From positions 637,766 through 701,765 of the forward strand of contig VZTG01000483.1 of NCBI GenBank assembly GCA_013397845.1: a stretch of 64,000 bases of DNA. The letters are read 5' to 3'. Source of the DNA: Melanocharis versteri. Its lineage: Eukaryota > Chordata > Aves > Passeriformes > Melanocharitidae. Shown here in pieces: positions 46,801-58,900 of the stretch (the stretch's first letter is position 1; each line of letters starts with the position of its first letter). The notes below the pieces were generated by a model, which searched no databases, had not been told where the DNA came from, and was given only the letters and a program-made list of their open reading frames with translations. The position numbers and the translations under genes are program-made.

Positions 46801-49800
46801 GCTAAGCATGGGTTATATATATATATGCTTTTAAAAATGCTTTAAAAAACACCAGCAGCTTTTTTAGTACAACTGCATAATACTAAGAAGCATAAACTGC
46901 TCATTTGAGTAATTCGTATTTTTCCAGCTCCACTCAAAAAGCACATGGCAATTCTTATCACACAACAGAAAAAAAATCATGCTTTACTGTATTTTCAGTC
47001 AGCATATTATTTCAGAGGGACAGACAGAACCATACTCTCCACAAGGATACCAAAATTGCCAGCTAATGCTTCTTACACAAAACCGTAACATAATTATGAA
47101 TAATAATCTACTGAAATACCATGTGCCCTGGTCTGAAGAACTACAACAGAGTAAATTAGTAACAATAACAGTAATAAACTTGTTCATGCCGGTAATTATT
47201 GGATTGTTTAGTTATAATCTATGTGGTAAGGTGAAGCAAATCAGCCCCTGCACTAGCTTTGGTGTTTTGAGCTACACGGAATACAAACAACAATTCCTGT
47301 TCCACACTGTTTGTGGCTGAAAGATGAAAGTCCGGCTGAGAAATATTTTTCACCCCAAACTAGATGTTATGGTTTGGAAAGCTGACCAACTCTTGCATGG
47401 TCAGCTGTAGTTTGGTCATCTGCTGCTGCCAGCAATTTAGTCACAATGGAATGCTTTTCTAATTACAAATGTGTAATTCATCTTCATACTAGAATGGAGT
47501 GCAAATTATTTTGCAGCATAGAAAACCATGGTCTATGATTCTATGAAAATATCTCAAAATGGTTCATTTTCTCTAATTTTACATCAAAACAAGAGCTGAT
47601 ACCTATGAGAAAAAAACATCACTACACATCTTACACAAACATCAACCTTACGACTTTGGTAAACCTCCATTTCAGACGTGATGTGTGGGTCCCTGGGTCA
47701 GAGCACCGTGTTCAGCCTTGTTCAGGTGAACCGTTGGTTTCCCAGCACTCCCGGGTTTCTGCTGCCTGAACACCAGTCTGAAACATCAGAGCCTCCAGAG
47801 GCACCCCCAGATTTTGCCAGTGCTGCCTGTCTCTTGAATGAACCACAGAAGCACAGTGCCAACAAGGAAATGCTTGTGCAGAAGCTGCTAAGGATTTGGA
47901 AGATGTGAACCAATGAGCCTGACCTACCCTTGCTCTCCGTGCGTAGGAAAGAATTACTTCACATAGGAGGTAGTAACACACACTGAGAAACAGTACAAAG
48001 TGAAGCAAGTTGCAAACAGGAAAGTTCAGTCTACAAAATCAGTAAGAAACACTAAAAAAAAAATTGCAAGCATTATCATTAATTAATTTTATGTAGAAAT
48101 GTTTCCTCTGTGATAGTCCAGAACAATCACATTTTTTTGTTATAATGGGTATTGCATTAATTTTTCCTCTTCTCTTCCAGCTGACCAAATAATGTCAAAA
48201 AATGAGATGTATGTTATATTTAAGCATTTAAAATTTACATATTATGATCAATTTAAGACAAAATAAAATAACCAAGTCAATACCCAGAAAAAGTTTGTTT
48301 TACAGGACAAATTTCTTCTCCGTAGTACATTATAAGAATACAATGGTACAGGAAAGTACTTCAAAGCTACTTAAAACTGCCTTTCATAAAAGCTGACCAC
48401 AATCACAGAGTAGTCTTACAAATGCGTTACTACATACAAAAGGAGACAGACAGTTATAACACGTATACAAAAAAAAAAATCCAAACCTCAAAACCTATGT
48501 ATGCCCAACTTTCTTTCTTCTTTTTTTTTTTTAATTCCGATTAAAAAAAACCCATCCATTTATCTAGGTATTTTGCTTCCTTATGGAAAATCTCACAAAT
48601 AGAAGATGCTTTGTCAATCATGATCTTTGCGTTGCTGATAAGAAAAACAGAAACAAGCCTAGAACTTTAGGCCAGATTTCTTAGACATCACAGAAAAGGT
48701 GGAAGGAAGACACTTGTTCTTCAGCTATCTGATTCACTGCAAGTCTATCTAAATACCCGGGCCAGTGCATTAGGGACACAGCACAATGAGCAGGGAAGGG
48801 ACAAATATGGTCTGCAGCTGTAAAAGGAGCGTCCCCTGCCAATAGCATCTCCCTCCAAAAACCTGGTCTAAATACACCAGTCTTCCTGTGAGATAAAATC
48901 CACAGAGGGCAAGAACTTGAAATTTTTTTCCTGAAAAACACACTTTTACATGAAATTTATTATTAAAATATCCTTTACACTATTCAACAGTCTTCATGTG
49001 TTAGCTCAACTTATGCCTAAGTAAAATTCAGTATTTTATTCCTTTAGAAACTCCGAAAACAAATACTGAATCATTTTTATTACAGCAACTAGCTTTCCAA
49101 AGCAATCAAAAAATGACTTCTGTTTACAATTAATTATTTAGAGAATGACAGTATGAAGCTCAACATAATACGTAAGTATTGAGCATTAACAGATATCCAC
49201 TACTACCTAGCACTCTACCTTTGGATAAGAAGAAATTTTTCATTTTCACACTTATTACTAAACACTTATACTTAATTTTCTGTAAAAAAGGATAAGTCCG
49301 AGGCCATGCACTGCTCACTGACATCTACACTGAGAATAAAACACAAGGAAAACTGTCTTTTTTTATATTCAAGTTTCCTGATGTTTAATACCATATACAG
49401 TAGGTATAACACCTCACAGGAGCTTTCTTCATGCTCCTAAATACCTGCTCCTCAAGTATCTGTAATCTGATGTGCTTATAATCCATTTCAACTTTCAGAA
49501 CTGCCAATTACAGATCAGTATCACATTTAACTACTTGACTTACAATCCTTCCTGTGTTTTGTTTATTTGTGTATGGCTCACACTGAAATATAAACACCTT
49601 TAAATTGTCTGAAAATCCTACTGGTTTAAAAGATCCGCTTGCATTTACAGCTCAGCATGTTTGTAAGTTATTACAGTGCCTGTACCCTAAAATTTAATTA
49701 TCAGAAAAAGGCATGCCACATTCCAATTAATCGTGGGACAAGAGATGTCCTCACCCAAAGAAGAGGCGCAGAACATGCCTCGGCACAGGGACAGAGTGGT

Positions 49801-50971
49801 CAGTGTGGCCCAATAGGTCATTCATTCCCTATGGCCTTTTTCCTTTCTCCTAGAGTTGTACGAGACAGCAAATGAGAGGCTTTCTGGGAGCTAATCAGGA
49901 GCTTTACGCTACCACAGCCTATCTTGAAAATACACGCTTTGTCCAAATCCAGGAACAGGGATAGCCTTTATCAATCAGGTAACACAAATCAGAATCATGG
50001 CAGCAGGTAAAGCTACAGCTACAGAGCACTCTGTAATCAGACGTGACAAGAGGAGCACATTACCTGCACCTCTTCTGATAGCCCAACAAGAGAATGGAAT
50101 TCACAAGTTCAGAAGCCAGGCAGTCAAAAGTGGTTTAAACCTCAGGCCTCGGGGCCAGGACACAACAATATGTGATCCTAGAAGTGATTTTAGCAATCAG
50201 TAGCGAACCAAGAAGGAGCTCACCCAGGACAAGAGGCCAAGTGGGCAACCAGGCCGTGTCGCTCCTTCTGCTCTAGCAGCTGAGTGCTTCTAACACTGGG
50301 TCTCACTAGTGAAATACAACCTTAGGGGGACAAAAGGGGATTGGACAGAGGCATCAGCACATATGTGAGGGTGACAGAAAGATAGATATTTGGAGGCAAC
50401 CCCATTCCACTCAGCAGAGTAAAGTCTTTAACTGGATACAGAGACAGATGGTATCCTGATATGGTTAGCAGAAAATTCCATTTTTTTGTTATATGGTCAT
50501 TTTGGATGTACTGCAGAAAACGGAAAAGTGGGGTATTTTCCTCACCACAACAAATTGTAATGGAACAAAGGAATTTAATAACTGTACCCCATTTTCTGTG
50601 GAAGAAAAATAGCAGATATCTCTTACAAATATGCATCAAAATAAAATTAAAAATAGGAGGGAAAAGGAGGAAAAATTACTCAATAATATGCCATTTACAT
50701 TTTGGAGAAAAGGTGAAGTTGTTGTTCCTGCTAAGACTAGGAGAAGATGGAGGAACAGAAAAAGGTGAGAATCATCAGTAGATTCAACCTGCATTAGATA
50801 TAACATACAGATCCTATATCCTGAAAGCTCTTTCCAGGACTTTTATAGCAAAGTTACTTACAAAACAAACAAATAATTTAAACACTGATGATATACAAGG
50901 TTCGCTTTAAAAAGACTTTTAAAAGAATTATGACCTGGCTAAGGCATGACAGATAGGCACAATGCTGCACC

Positions 50972-51186
50972 ACCCAAATCAGGAGGAATTTCTCCCTGAG
51001 AGGGTTGTCAAGAATGGGAATGGGCTGCTCAGGAAAGTGGTGGAGTCATGATCCCTGGAGGTGTTCAAGAAACAACTGGACATGGCACTTACTGCTATGG
51101 TCTAGTTGATATGATGGTGTTTGGTCATAGGCTGGACTCAATCTTGGATGCCTTTCCCCATGTTAGAGTTTGATTGTTTGTGATAT
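50972..51186 (+). mobile_element. CR1 3' end fragment
   Basis: The sequence runs 'aggaggaatttctccctgag', 'atccctggaggtgttcaag', then 'ggctggactcaatcttggat' and a decayed tail tttgattgtttgtgat. This is the standard order of a + strand CR1 3' untranslated end. Confidence 0.82.
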
Positions 51187-51753
51187 CAAACAAACAAGAA
51201 ATACAGATTAAACGGGAAGAGCTATATCAAGATAGTATCACAGGACTATGAGAGATGGGTTGGGTATTCAGTCGAGTAACACTAGGTATCTCTAGTCAGT
51301 GGCCAAGATGCCCATTAAAGAATGCTGCAGATAGACAGGCAACTGGCCAGGTTGAATTCAACTAATTTTCAGGAGCAGAACACCTTAGAATTATATGTAC
51401 AAGACAGAACTGAAATAATATTTCCAGGAAGAAAAAAGTAGACTTGAAGACCTTGACAGAAAGACAAGAAGCAGCTGGATAGAAGTAAAACGCAACTCTT
51501 GACTATAAACCAAATTAGGGGAGACATCACCATCAGGGCTTTGAATGACCTGGCACTTAATCCCCCACTTGGCTACTACGTGACATCTATTTCTGAGAGA
51601 AATGCTCAGCTGTTCCACACTGGCATTGCTGTCTCTAATGGAGTTACATAAGTTCACAGGGTTCAGCAATCCAGTTCCATACACGCATGTTGCGCTGTTC
51701 TCAGAGTGGTTTCTAAGCAATATATTTATTACCTGCATGACTGAGACATTTTG

Positions 51754-51839
51754 TTTTGTTAGCTGCACATAAGTTTGCTTTCTGTGACAAATTCGGTTTT
51801 GTTAACTGCACATAAGTTTTGTTTCTGTGCCAAAGCATA
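51754..51839. repeat. Tandem duplication, 43-bp unit, two copies
   Basis: Copy one starts ttttgttagctgcacataag and copy two starts ttttgttaactgcacataag, 43 bases apart. They share ttctgtg a few bases later. The copies differ by a few substitutions, so the duplication is moderately old. Confidence 0.85.
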
Positions 51840-54536
51840 AAACCAACTTGCAGAGTAAGTCAAAACAGAGTTTAATGTAAGTTTCAATCTCATTATGACA
51901 TCAAAAATATTTTCATGATGACAGGTTTCAATACAACAGCAGAATATGTTGAAGAAAGACTGTTATGAAAGAGGAAAAAAATTGTTTAGAAACAGCTTCA
52001 AAAGTTAGTCAGAATGGGAACTAATTCTAGCAAAAAACAGTTTAAATGTTTTTTAATGGCTCCTTGAAAATAAACCCTTATTTTTAAACTCAACCAGTAC
52101 TTGTAAATCAAGTCAAGTGGTACCAAAGCTCAAACTTGCTTAACTGATAAGGAGAGCTCTACTATACAGATGTTATCAAAATATAACAGTTATTTACAAT
52201 GCTTCTGAGACGACTTTGGCACTATGACTTAAAAATTATTTGGTTCATCCCAAATCATCAGCATTGTTTCAGAACTACATTACAGAGAAAATACAGATGC
52301 TGTATTTCCATCTGCTTTAATTATCTGCTAGCCATAGTAAGTCGATCCTTTCCTTTTCCAGTTTCTGTATTTAGTATCATCAAATTACATCCTAATGGTC
52401 AGTCAAGCCACAGTTAAGGAAGCTGGAATTTTTTTCCCAGACAATGTCATTCAGAAATGTCTCCCACTCTACGTTTTTTTAAAAGGAAAATATACTTTCT
52501 CATTCACCAATTATTCATTTTCTTAACAAAAAGCAAAGTCATATTACTCCTTGAAGAAGCATCCACAGAAGAAAAACAGCCTTTTGGTGTAAAATATGAG
52601 AGATGGCACTGAAGAAGTGGGTTGTCTTCAGTAGGATCAAATGCCTTAAAGGATGACATTCACTGACATTGAAGCAAGGGGAGCCTAAAAGAATGAACAG
52701 AAGTTGAAAGTTTCTGCAAAATATATTTCAATAAGAAATCCATCACACATAGAGAATCTCAATTTAGAGTGAAAAACCCAATCACATAAAAGGGGTAAGA
52801 TTAGTCAGTTGATTCCATCTATTGTCTGAAAGCAAAGCTTAAGTTTTTACATTTTGTTCTAAAATCAATCCTTTTTTTAAAGGACCACTGTAAGTAATGT
52901 CTAACCCAGCCACAAGCAATTATATTGACATAAATTATAATTTAAGTCTCCCTTTTTTTGCTAGACTTGGCTAAATTATTCTTCATACAATCACATCTGT
53001 ACTTTCACCTACATTATTTTTATCAGAAAGAAACATTTAAGTCATGTAGTTATCTGTACTACATAGAAAAATGTTGTCACACTCAAACTAACCCAAATTC
53101 TAAAAAATTACTGTCCTGTTTCCTTCTAAATCTATTTCCTTGCTTTATCATTCAAGCTAACTTTCATTATAGTTCAAGACTAAAAACTTGCTCTTAAATC
53201 TTAATCTATTCCTACCTTCAAATCTGAGCCCCATTAACTTTCACCATTTGAAGCACCATGTTTCTAAACATTTATTTTTCACTAGATGTTTATGACGAAA
53301 ACCTGTTCGGTCATTTACTGGTTTTAGATTTTTTAATACATTGCTTAAAAACACACAGCTAGAAGCACATAGCTTTTTAATACTAAAGGTGCAAGACGAA
53401 TTGTCCTGCTTTCTAGGAAAACATAATTTTTGTGTAAGTATCCACTAATAGTGGGAACTGACTTTAAATATTTAGAATGAAAGGGATTTGTTTTTTCTTT
53501 TATTTGGCAAGGCAGGAAGAAAGGAAAGCAGGGATGATAGAGACAGAACAACAACTGCAGAAGTGTAAAGTAAAATGAAGAATCTCCATTTTGAAATCTG
53601 CACTAGAGGATATCCAAAGCAGTATTTCTGAGTGCCATCACCTGAAAATGTCACAAGTACTTTTGGATAATTGTAAATGAAGTTGACACTAAAGAAAGAT
53701 GATCTCTTTTCCTCTTAGTTTGCTTGTAAACCTGAAAGCAAGGCATAGTCAGCATTATTATCACTCATGCACGCCATTCATTCCTACTGATGAGTCCTCA
53801 AGTGTTGAGCTGATGAAAGCATTAGCAAAAGGTTTTTTTGCATTCAGTTTTCCCAAAAAAACAGCACTACTGTATGACAAGCCAGAGAAAAGGTCTTCCC
53901 AGTTTCCTCTTCCCCACCAAAACAAAGTTCATTTTTGCACTCTCTCAGCCTGCAAGTCTTTCCCTCTCAATGCCTCAACTATTTTGAGTTTTATTTCCTC
54001 AAGACTTTCTGTAGACTCTATGCAATTCCAGTATGTAGTGGTTCCTCACAGCAGAGGAGACCATGCAGATAAGAATATACTACTCAGCCCCTATGGAGCA
54101 AAGAAGAAATCTTCACCAGTGTTTTGAAAAGTAGACTGGAAAACAAATCCATTCCTTGCTCATAATTGATTTTCTACTTTCCAGACTTGTTTAAGGAAGG
54201 AAAGGCACAGAGCCTTCCAAGCAAGTACACAGTTATGCAGGAAAGAAATATTAGTGAAAAACATACACTGCAAGATTCCCAACACAGTATTTTTATCTAC
54301 AGCATCTTTCCACTTTCTAGAAGGCATTAACTACTAATCACCTCTGGAAGTTTTAATGCACAGTGCTAAGTTTCCAGAATAAATAAATTCTAACCAGAAT
54401 CATGGAATTTTTAACAACTGCAGAAGAATTTGAGCTACTTTCCCAGAAAGATCAGAAAGAAACTACCTTGAAGTAATTTCTCTTCCTCTCCTCTGGAAAA
54501 AAAATACATCCAGATTTTAACCAAAAAAAAAAAAAA

Positions 54537-54570
54537 NNNNNNNNNNNNNNNNNNNNNNNNNNNNNNNNNN
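54537..54570. other. Assembly gap (34 N) inside a poly-A tract
   Basis: Thirty-four Ns are flanked by 14 A on the left and 24 A on the right. The gap size is not a round placeholder, so it may be an estimated or partly spanned length. The gap lies in intron 1 and does not touch a coding exon. Confidence 0.99.
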
Positions 54571-54939
54571 AAAAAAAAAAAAAAAAAAAAAAAATCCACG
54601 TTCATGCTAAACACTGATCACTAATTCCACCGGTTTTTATTTTTTTAAAAAATTTAGATTATAGAAGCAAAATCATAAAGTAAGCAGAAGGTGGCACAGT
54701 CACCAGGTGAGAATCCAAGTTTATTTTCAAAGCCAAGCCCAAGATGAATCTAGGACAAGTCTGTAGTGGCCTAGTGGGAGACTTTCCAGTAACCTACAGG
54801 TACTTATCATGCAACGGAAAAAATTTGTAATTCCTAGCTACATCTCAGTACTTACACAATAATGACTATTAGTTTTGACATTTGACACTCACAACTTACA
54901 TGTTTGACACAGTAGCAATTATGGAAACACCATGCATAC

Positions 54940-55960
54940 AGAATCACAGAAGGGCCGAGGTTGGAAGACCCATCTGGAAGTCACCTAGTCTAACCTCGAC
55001 CCTGAGCAAAGCAGAATCAGCCAGAACAGACTATGCTAGGCCTCGCTCAAGTGGCTTTTGAATGTCTCCAAGGAAGACAGCTCCTCAACATCTCTGGGCA
55101 GCCTGTGCCAGAATCTGACCATCCTCACAGTAAAAAAAAAAAAAAAAAGAAGTGTTTTCTTATGTTTTCGTTTGTGCCTATTGCCTTATGTTTTCATGAG
55201 ACACCACTAAGAATATGCCTGCTCAGTCCTCTTTACTCCTCACCATCTGGTGTACACACACATTCATAAGATCCCCCTGAGCCTTCCCTTCTCCAGGCTA
55301 AACAGTCACAGCTCTCAGCCTCTCCCAGTATGACAGATGGTCCAATCCCCCCATCATCTTAGCTGCCTTTTGCTGGACTTGCTCCAGTACGTTCATGACT
55401 CTCTCATATGGGGGAGCCTTAGAACCAGACCCAGCACCCCAGGTGTGTTTCACCAGCACAGAGCAGAGGAGAGGGGATCACCTCCCTTGAACTGCTGCAA
55501 CACTCGTTCCAGTGCAGTCCAGTGTGCCATTGACCTTCTTTGCCAAAGGCACATTGCTGGCCCACGTTCAACTTGTGGTCTGTCAGGACCCCGGGGCCTT
55601 TCCTGCTCAGCTCTTTCCAGCCAGTCGATTCCGACCACGTCCTTGCTGTGCTGGCCCAGATAGGCCTTCGCATGAGGTTCCTGTCGGTGCATTCCTCCAG
55701 CCTGTCCAGCTCTGAATAGCAGCACACCCATCTGTTTTATCAACCACTTGTCCCACTTCGGTACTGGCTACGAACTTGCTGAGTGTGCGTTCTGTCTCAT
55801 CATCCAGGTCATAACAAAGATGTTAAACAGACTGGCCTCTAGGGCACACTCTTAGTGACCAGCTCTCAACTGGGCTTCACGCAGCTGACCACAACACATA
55901 AAGTCCAGAGGTTCAGCCAGCTTTTAGTCTAATTTAACGCCAACTTGTCTAGCACACACT
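54940..55960 (-). mobile_element. CR1 LINE fragment, about 1 kb
   Basis: It begins on the + strand with agaatcacagaagggccgag, the reversed CR1 tail, then 'aagtcacctagtctaacctc' and 'ctccaaggaagacagctcct'. It continues through 'tctccaggctaaacagtcac' into ORF2-derived sequence. An A16 run interrupts it at about 55133. The frames across 55337-55743 are disrupted remnants and not genes. The inner boundary near 55960 is approximate. Confidence 0.82.
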
Positions 55961-58900
55961 TGGAGAAAACTCACAGGCACACGACAAAGAACAGCAGAGA
56001 TGTAACTAATTTTAATTTTCCTTAAAAAACAGTCCTACAAAAAAACCCCAAGAAGACTAAATACATTTTTTCTCATAGTATCTAGTCTGTCTGCTTAAAG
56101 GTTGTGCAGTTCCTTCCACCACAAGTTTTCTAAAACATTCAAGAAAAAGTGAAAAAAACCCAAACCCTGTATACTTAAGCAGGAAAATTGTAGTATCTCC
56201 ATTAGAGACTTATAGGAAAATTGATGCTCCAGTAAAAGCACACAATTATACTGCTTTGTTCAAAGCATCTCTTTTTTCCATTCATCCCATTAAACACAGG
56301 TAGAATCCTGAACACTCAGTCCAACAGCTGTACTATCTTATTATGGCTATCCAGTTGAATCCAAACTTCATCAGTGAGATAATCTTCTGGAGAGCTACCC
56401 TACTGAATGTTCTTAAAAACTTGTCTCATGCAATTGCAATAAAGGCTTCTACTACCGCTTCTGTTTGGCAGCTGGAATACAAGGAGCTTATTTTAAGAGT
56501 ACTTATATTTTAAATAATATGCCAGATTTGCCTCTTTTACAATACTTACTTTATTCCACATAAAATGTCAGACATTAACTCCTATTCTTCAAGCAATTCA
56601 TCATACAGAATTCTGTAGGTAAGACTGTTCAGAATTTTTCACTTCCAACAAAAATTCCCCACACCTGATGGGTCAGTCAAATAAGAATCTTCATCGAGAC
56701 CTCAAGTTTTGGCTGTGATTAGCTATCCTAAGAAGAAAATCTGTGACAGCTAATATGATAAAGATGATTAAAGAAAAACCAATAAGTCTTCTTTCTTCAG
56801 CATCTATTACTTCCTTTTTTTAAATTCAACAGATGAGCAAACAGTGGCAATCTCAAATCAAGGAATACATATGAATCAAACAAGTAGATTTGCGAGAAAG
56901 AAAAAAAAATCACTGAGCACTTGTGTGCAACTTCACGTTAAATAATTAGCTCAAGGCCTCCAGTGGGTACAGGTGTGTATCACGCACCTGTCAGTTTATA
57001 TATATTCAGTCTCTCATACAAACGTGCTTAGTTCTGACTACTACTGCAAAAATCATCCATTTTTTACACAGAAAGAGAAACAAAAAATAAGCTAAATTGG
57101 TGGCATATTGCAAAATGCACAGCCAGTTAAGGGAAAAATTTAAGAATGATCTATGCAACTCATATACAACAAACACACTGAGATATCATTCCAAGGCTCA
57201 TTTTAAGACTATTCTACGTACAACACAGCTGTCAATACACCAGCTGTAATTCAATACAATTATAACTCACGTCTTGTTAAGAGACAGCATGGAACAATTT
57301 GGTTTTCAGACTTAGACATTTAACAGTCAACAGCAAATTTGCATAAGTTTTCCAATACTTTTTAAAAGTTGAATTTCAAATTAGCTAGGAAATACCATTT
57401 AAGCTTTGGTTTGTTGGTGGGCTTTTAACATCACTTTTACACACTAAGCGCAAGTATCTCCATCTACTGATCCACCACTGCTCCCATTACACAGTCAGGA
57501 AACGTTCCAATATAGATGAAAGGTTTTGATATTTAGCTCTGTTCTGTTTCCACCAGATTCTCTCCCTAATTTCAGTCTATACTTTAAGAGAATTTCCATT
57601 GCTTTCTACCTATAGTTTGAGGGTTAAAGAGACTGCGTACATACAGCTTCCAAAACAAAATCTCTTCCATGAAAGTGTAAGGTTTTTTATGATAAGTTCA
57701 CTAAAAATGAACAAAATTGATGCATAACAACAGAGCTATATACATTTCAGAAATGTCTCATTCTACAGATAAAGTTAAACAAGTGTTTGAACTTGTCAGT
57801 TTTCCACAGTTTTCATTAAGTTCTCAGTATACCTCCTATATTCTGGGCAGTCTTCAATCACAGAACCAGACATAAAATACACTAGAACTCAACGCAGAAT
57901 ATCCAACTAATTCTTCGTGTATCCCAGTAAACATAGGTATTCATTATTTCTTCAACTGGAAACAACTATTTCCTCTTGTTACAGGCTCACTTGGGACGTA
58001 CCTGCAACCACAAATCAATACCCTTGTGCTGGGATAGGCGTGGCAGTACCAACACCCAATCAAAACCCCTTTTCTGTTCTGGCAACCTCTATCAATCAGG
58101 ATATGCTGGAAATAAACATTACAAATCTGTAGCACAGGAGCTTCAGGCAATTTCCCAAGACAGTTAAATCTTGAGAAACACACTGAAGAAAAAAAATAAA
58201 AATAAAAAAGATTTAATGACAGATGTACAAATTCCCCAATCTGCTTCCCTGTGAGAAAGAATCCCATTTACCCTATAATCACCTATCTAGACTATAGCTG
58301 ACACATCTGGTATACGACTAAACCTTAAACTGCTGCAAGGAAAACAGGACAGACCAAGCGGCTATTCCCAAATTGTGTTTGTCTCAGAGCTGCATTTCCT
58401 TTCAGATTTATTTCTTGAAATATGCATATCTGATTTTAGCCTTTCAGGTACATAGATCCTTAGAGACTCTCATTCTACAAAATTATCCCACATACAAACG
58501 AATGAATTTTCTCTCAGCAGAGTAATATTAAGTTCAGAACTTCCCAAAACAAGAAGTAGTAACACCTAAGTGGAGGAAAAGGGTGAAAATGGTAGTCATC
58601 TTATAAATCAGGATCAGTTTCTGATTAATCACCAGAGTAAGGGATTTTAAGTAGTACGTTGTTTCAAGAGGCAATTTCCTCTTATTTTGAGGACTTGTGA
58701 ACCTAAGATACGCTGCCCAACATCCAGAAATAAAAGACATATCTTTAGTGAATTTTGTGACAAGACAATTACATTTCCAGCTTCTTAAGACCCTTAAAAG
58801 CTAAAAATGCAGTTATTTCAGAACAGAATAAACCCAAATAGAAATCCTGTAGGAATTAATACATTTTTTGTTGCATATTCCATAAGTAAGCTTTCGAAAA

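Noticed and set aside
47530..47547. tctatgattctatga resembling a CR1 tail
   Set aside because: No CR1 body precedes or follows it, and the match is too short to call an insertion.
53699..54127. 142-residue + strand open frame
   Set aside because: It has no recognisable domain, unbiased composition, and sits in intron 1 with no promoter or splice support. It is most likely a chance frame.
55337..55743. Overlapping frames of about 100 residues on both strands
   Set aside because: They lie wholly inside a minus-strand CR1 fragment and are frame-disrupted repeat sequence.
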